NCBI GenBank assembly: GCA_002371315.1
Contig: DFHL01000104.1
Coordinates: forward strand, 1,096-15,799
Reading direction: 5' to 3'
Length of the DNA: 14,704 bases
Source: Bacteroidales bacterium UBA3724
GTDB taxonomy: Bacteria; Bacteroidota; Bacteroidia; Bacteroidales; P3
Numbering within the stretch: the first letter of the stretch is position 1; each line of letters opens with the position of its first letter. Both the position numbers and the translations under genes were made by a program. The notes under the pieces were generated by a model. That model made no database searches and was not told the origin of the DNA. It worked only from the letters and a program-made list of their open reading frames with translations. Below, piece by piece: positions 13,068-14,704 of this stretch.

Positions 13068-14042
13068 ATGAACCTCTCCGACATCCAACTCCCCATAGCT
13101 CCACTCCTCCAGCATTTCCACGATGCCCAAAACCGTATGGCCACCAGCAACATAGCCATAATCCAGCAACTCAATGCACACATACAGGCCAACAAAGGAA
13201 AACAGCTGCGACCACTGCTCACACTCATCAGCGCCTGCTGCTGCGGACTCCCACTCAACGCACAGCCCACACACCCCATCTTCAGCACCGCCGCCGCCAT
13301 CGAAATGCTGCACACCAGCACGCTCATCCACGACGACGTCATCGACAACTCCAACCTCCGGCGAAACTCCCCGACCGTCAACAGCCTCTGGAACAACAAG
13401 ACCGCCGTCCTCATCGGCGACTTCTACCTCGCTCAAGTGATGAAAACCATCAACACCATCGACAACCACCTGCTCACCAACGCCATCAACAACACCGTCA
13501 TCCAAATGTGCGAAGGCGAACTACTCCAGCAGCAATGTTCAGGACTCTACAACACCGACATCAACCTCTACCTCACCATCATCAACAAGAAAACCGCAAC
13601 CCTCATCTCCACCTGCTGCCTCTCCGGCGCCATCCTCGCCAACGACAACCCCTCCATCCACACAGCCGCCGCACAATTCGGCACAGAACTCGGCATCGCC
13701 TTCCAAATCCGCGACGACATCATCGACTTCCTACCCTCCAACACCACCGGCAAACCACAAGGCAACGACATCCGCGAACACAAATGCACCCTGCCCATCA
13801 TACTCGCTCTCAAAAACCCCAAAACAAATGATAAACTCCTCCCTCTCATCAACAAAAACAATATCAGCCACAGCGACCTGCAGGCAGCAATCACACTCAT
13901 CACCGACGCCGGATACATCGACCTAGCCAAAAACGAACTATACAAACACCTGCAACACGCACACACCCTCCTGCATAACCTGCCCGACAACATCTACCGC
14001 CACGCTATGTCCGATATCGTAGACTCTCTAAAAGAAATATAA
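13068..14042 (+). CDS. Polyprenyl diphosphate synthase (all-trans, probably long chain)
   Basis: The enzyme adds isopentenyl diphosphate units to an allylic primer. Long-chain members make the menaquinone side chain. The 324 residues show GKQLRP (44-49), the first Asp-rich motif Asp89-Asp90-x-x-Asp93 in LIHDDVID, Arg98-Arg99, GDFYLAQ (117-123) and the second motif Asp216-Asp217-x-x-Asp220 in FQIRDDIIDF. GKPQGNDIREHKCTLP follows at 228-243. Small residues Ser84 and Thr85 stand five and four places before the first Asp, which usually means a long product. An open frame extends upstream to 12972, but it covers only decamer repeats. ATG at 13068 starts the family-like sequence and matches the ACTATGAACCTC context of the thioesterase start. 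The stop TAA is not in a heptad block. Confidence 0.93.
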   Translation: MNLSDIQLPIAPLLQHFHDAQNRMATSNIAIIQQLNAHIQANKGKQLRPLLTLISACCCGLPLNAQPTHPIFSTAAAIEMLHTSTLIHDDVIDNSNLRRNSPTVNSLWNNKTAVLIGDFYLAQVMKTINTIDNHLLTNAINNTVIQMCEGELLQQQCSGLYNTDINLYLTIINKKTATLISTCCLSGAILANDNPSIHTAAAQFGTELGIAFQIRDDIIDFLPSNTTGKPQGNDIREHKCTLPIILALKNPKTNDKLLPLINKNNISHSDLQAAITLITDAGYIDLAKNELYKHLQHAHTLLHNLPDNIYRHAMSDIVDSLKEI

Positions 14043-14083
14043 CAAAACAGATACTAATTCAAAAACAAAAACAATTAAATACA

Positions 14084-14590
14084 ATGAAAAAAACATTCCT
14101 TTCCATCATCGCCACTCTGCTCGCCAGCCTGGCATTGGCCCAAAACGCCAAAGTCCCTGAAAACATCACCATCAAAACCCTCGACGGCAAGACCGTAGAA
14201 ACGTCAATTATCAAAAACGACGGCAAACCCATCATCATCAGCTTCTGGGCCACCTGGTGCAAACCCTGCAACCGTGAACTCAACGCCATCAAGGAACTCT
14301 ACGATGACTGGCAACAAGAAACAGGCGTCAAACTCGTCGCCATTTCCATCGACGACACCCGCTCGGCCTCCAAAGTCAAACCTCACGTCGACGGCAACGG
14401 CTGGGAATACGAAGTCTACCTCGACCAGAACCAGGACTTTAAGCGCGCTATGAACGTCGTCAACGTGCCTCACACTTTCCTCATCAACGGCAATGGCGAA
14501 ATCGTATGGCAGCACACATCCTATGTCGACGGCAGCGAGGAAGAACTCTTCGAACTGGTCAAGAAAGTCGCCAACGGCGAGGAAATTTAA
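14084..14590 (+). CDS. Exported TlpA/thioredoxin-like disulfide oxidoreductase
   Basis: The 168-residue precursor has a signal peptide (about 1-19, cut after LALA or ALAQ), so the mature domain is periplasmic. The thioredoxin fold shows FWATWCKPCNREL with the redox pair Cys59 and Cys62, and a cis-proline at Pro129 (NVPHTF). The pattern is that of TlpA/ResA proteins, which reduce or shuffle disulfides, for example during cytochrome c maturation. The partner here is unknown. No lipobox Cys is present. A 41-base A-rich spacer without heptads separates it from the prenyl synthase, so co-transcription is likely. Confidence 0.93.
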   Translation: MKKTFLSIIATLLASLALAQNAKVPENITIKTLDGKTVETSIIKNDGKPIIISFWATWCKPCNRELNAIKELYDDWQQETGVKLVAISIDDTRSASKVKPHVDGNGWEYEVYLDQNQDFKRAMNVVNVPHTFLINGNGEIVWQHTSYVDGSEEELFELVKKVANGEEI

Positions 14591-14654
14591 TCACAACTAA
14601 CCAAAGGGCACCTCTAACACTTCGTTTAATTCGCGTTTTGCCTGCAAGTAATTG

Positions 14655-14670
14655 GTCAAATTTATTTGAC
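14655..14670. promoter_or_regulatory. Perfect 16-bp palindrome, possible operator near a weak promoter
   Basis: GTCAAATTTATTTGAC has two exact 7-base arms around TT. It lies 65 bases after the stop of the TlpA-like gene. A TTTG at 14637-14640 stands 22 bases before the TATTTG part of the palindrome, which is a partial match to a Bacteroidota promoter. It could be an operator for a gene beginning beyond the window edge. As a hairpin it has almost no loop and no T-tract, so terminator function is unlikely. Confidence 0.35.
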
Positions 14671-14704
14671 ATTTATGGCAATTCACGGACGTTTACGTTC
14701 TAAA

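Noticed and set aside
14675..14704. Start of a further gene (ATG, MAIHGRLRSK) at the window edge
   Set aside because: Only ten codons are visible, and they cannot be told from chance. The upstream palindrome and weak promoter leave it possible.

Overview
The window reads as a chromosomal segment of a Bacteroidota bacterium, most likely order Bacteroidales. The main signs are a subtilase with a C-terminal type IX secretion (T9SS) sorting domain, TAnnTTTG promoter elements, AT-rich leaders without Shine-Dalgarno sites, and families such as DUF6913 and (tentatively) DUF6427 that are typical of the phylum. GC content is moderate to high in genes. All recognisable genes lie on the + strand. I see no rRNA, tRNA, CRISPR array, transposase or phage gene.

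Layout: (1) 226-5017, a PgpH-type 7TM-HD phosphohydrolase (predicted cyclic-di-AMP hydrolase) and a large YfhO-family membrane protein. (2) 5146-6333, an FprA-type flavodiiron protein that reduces O2 or NO, closed by a clear intrinsic terminator at 6360-6398. (3) 6544-8739, a secreted S8 subtilase with its own promoter element. (4) 8882-14590, a run of housekeeping genes: a polytopic membrane protein (DUF6427-like), rnhB (RNase HII), a DUF6913 protein, dapA (lysine/diaminopimelate synthesis), a PaaI-type hotdog thioesterase, a long-chain polyprenyl diphosphate synthase (probably quinone side chain or undecaprenyl-type lipid supply) and an exported TlpA/thioredoxin-like protein. The genes of region 4 do not share one pathway. 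Their close same-strand packing suggests co-transcription, but the spacers are unusual.

The most interesting content is between the genes. Seven spacers (after yfhO, the subtilase, the DUF6427-like gene, rnhB, the DUF6913 gene, dapA and the thioesterase) consist almost entirely of phased short words: a left arm of GTGNNNN heptads, a conserved near-palindromic core around ACGAACGCGCTCGT, and a right arm of CACNNNN heptads or of octads such as ACTAACGC. The register holds exactly for up to 20 heptads. In all seven cases the stop codon of the upstream gene lies inside the first heptads, and in three spacers the octads run up to the next start codon. One spacer carries the element inverted, one has four tandem cores, and one has a perfect 12-bp dyad. 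A related copy sits in frame inside yfhO and encodes a hydrophilic loop. Other word repeats (hexamers ACGAAA, decamers ATTGCTGATA) occupy other spacers. I know of no described family that fits. Possible roles (all-frame translation stop, mRNA hairpin, REP-like element) are inference.

Base composition also shifts. From about position 9290, inside one gene, the + strand becomes strongly C-rich over G although gene direction does not change.
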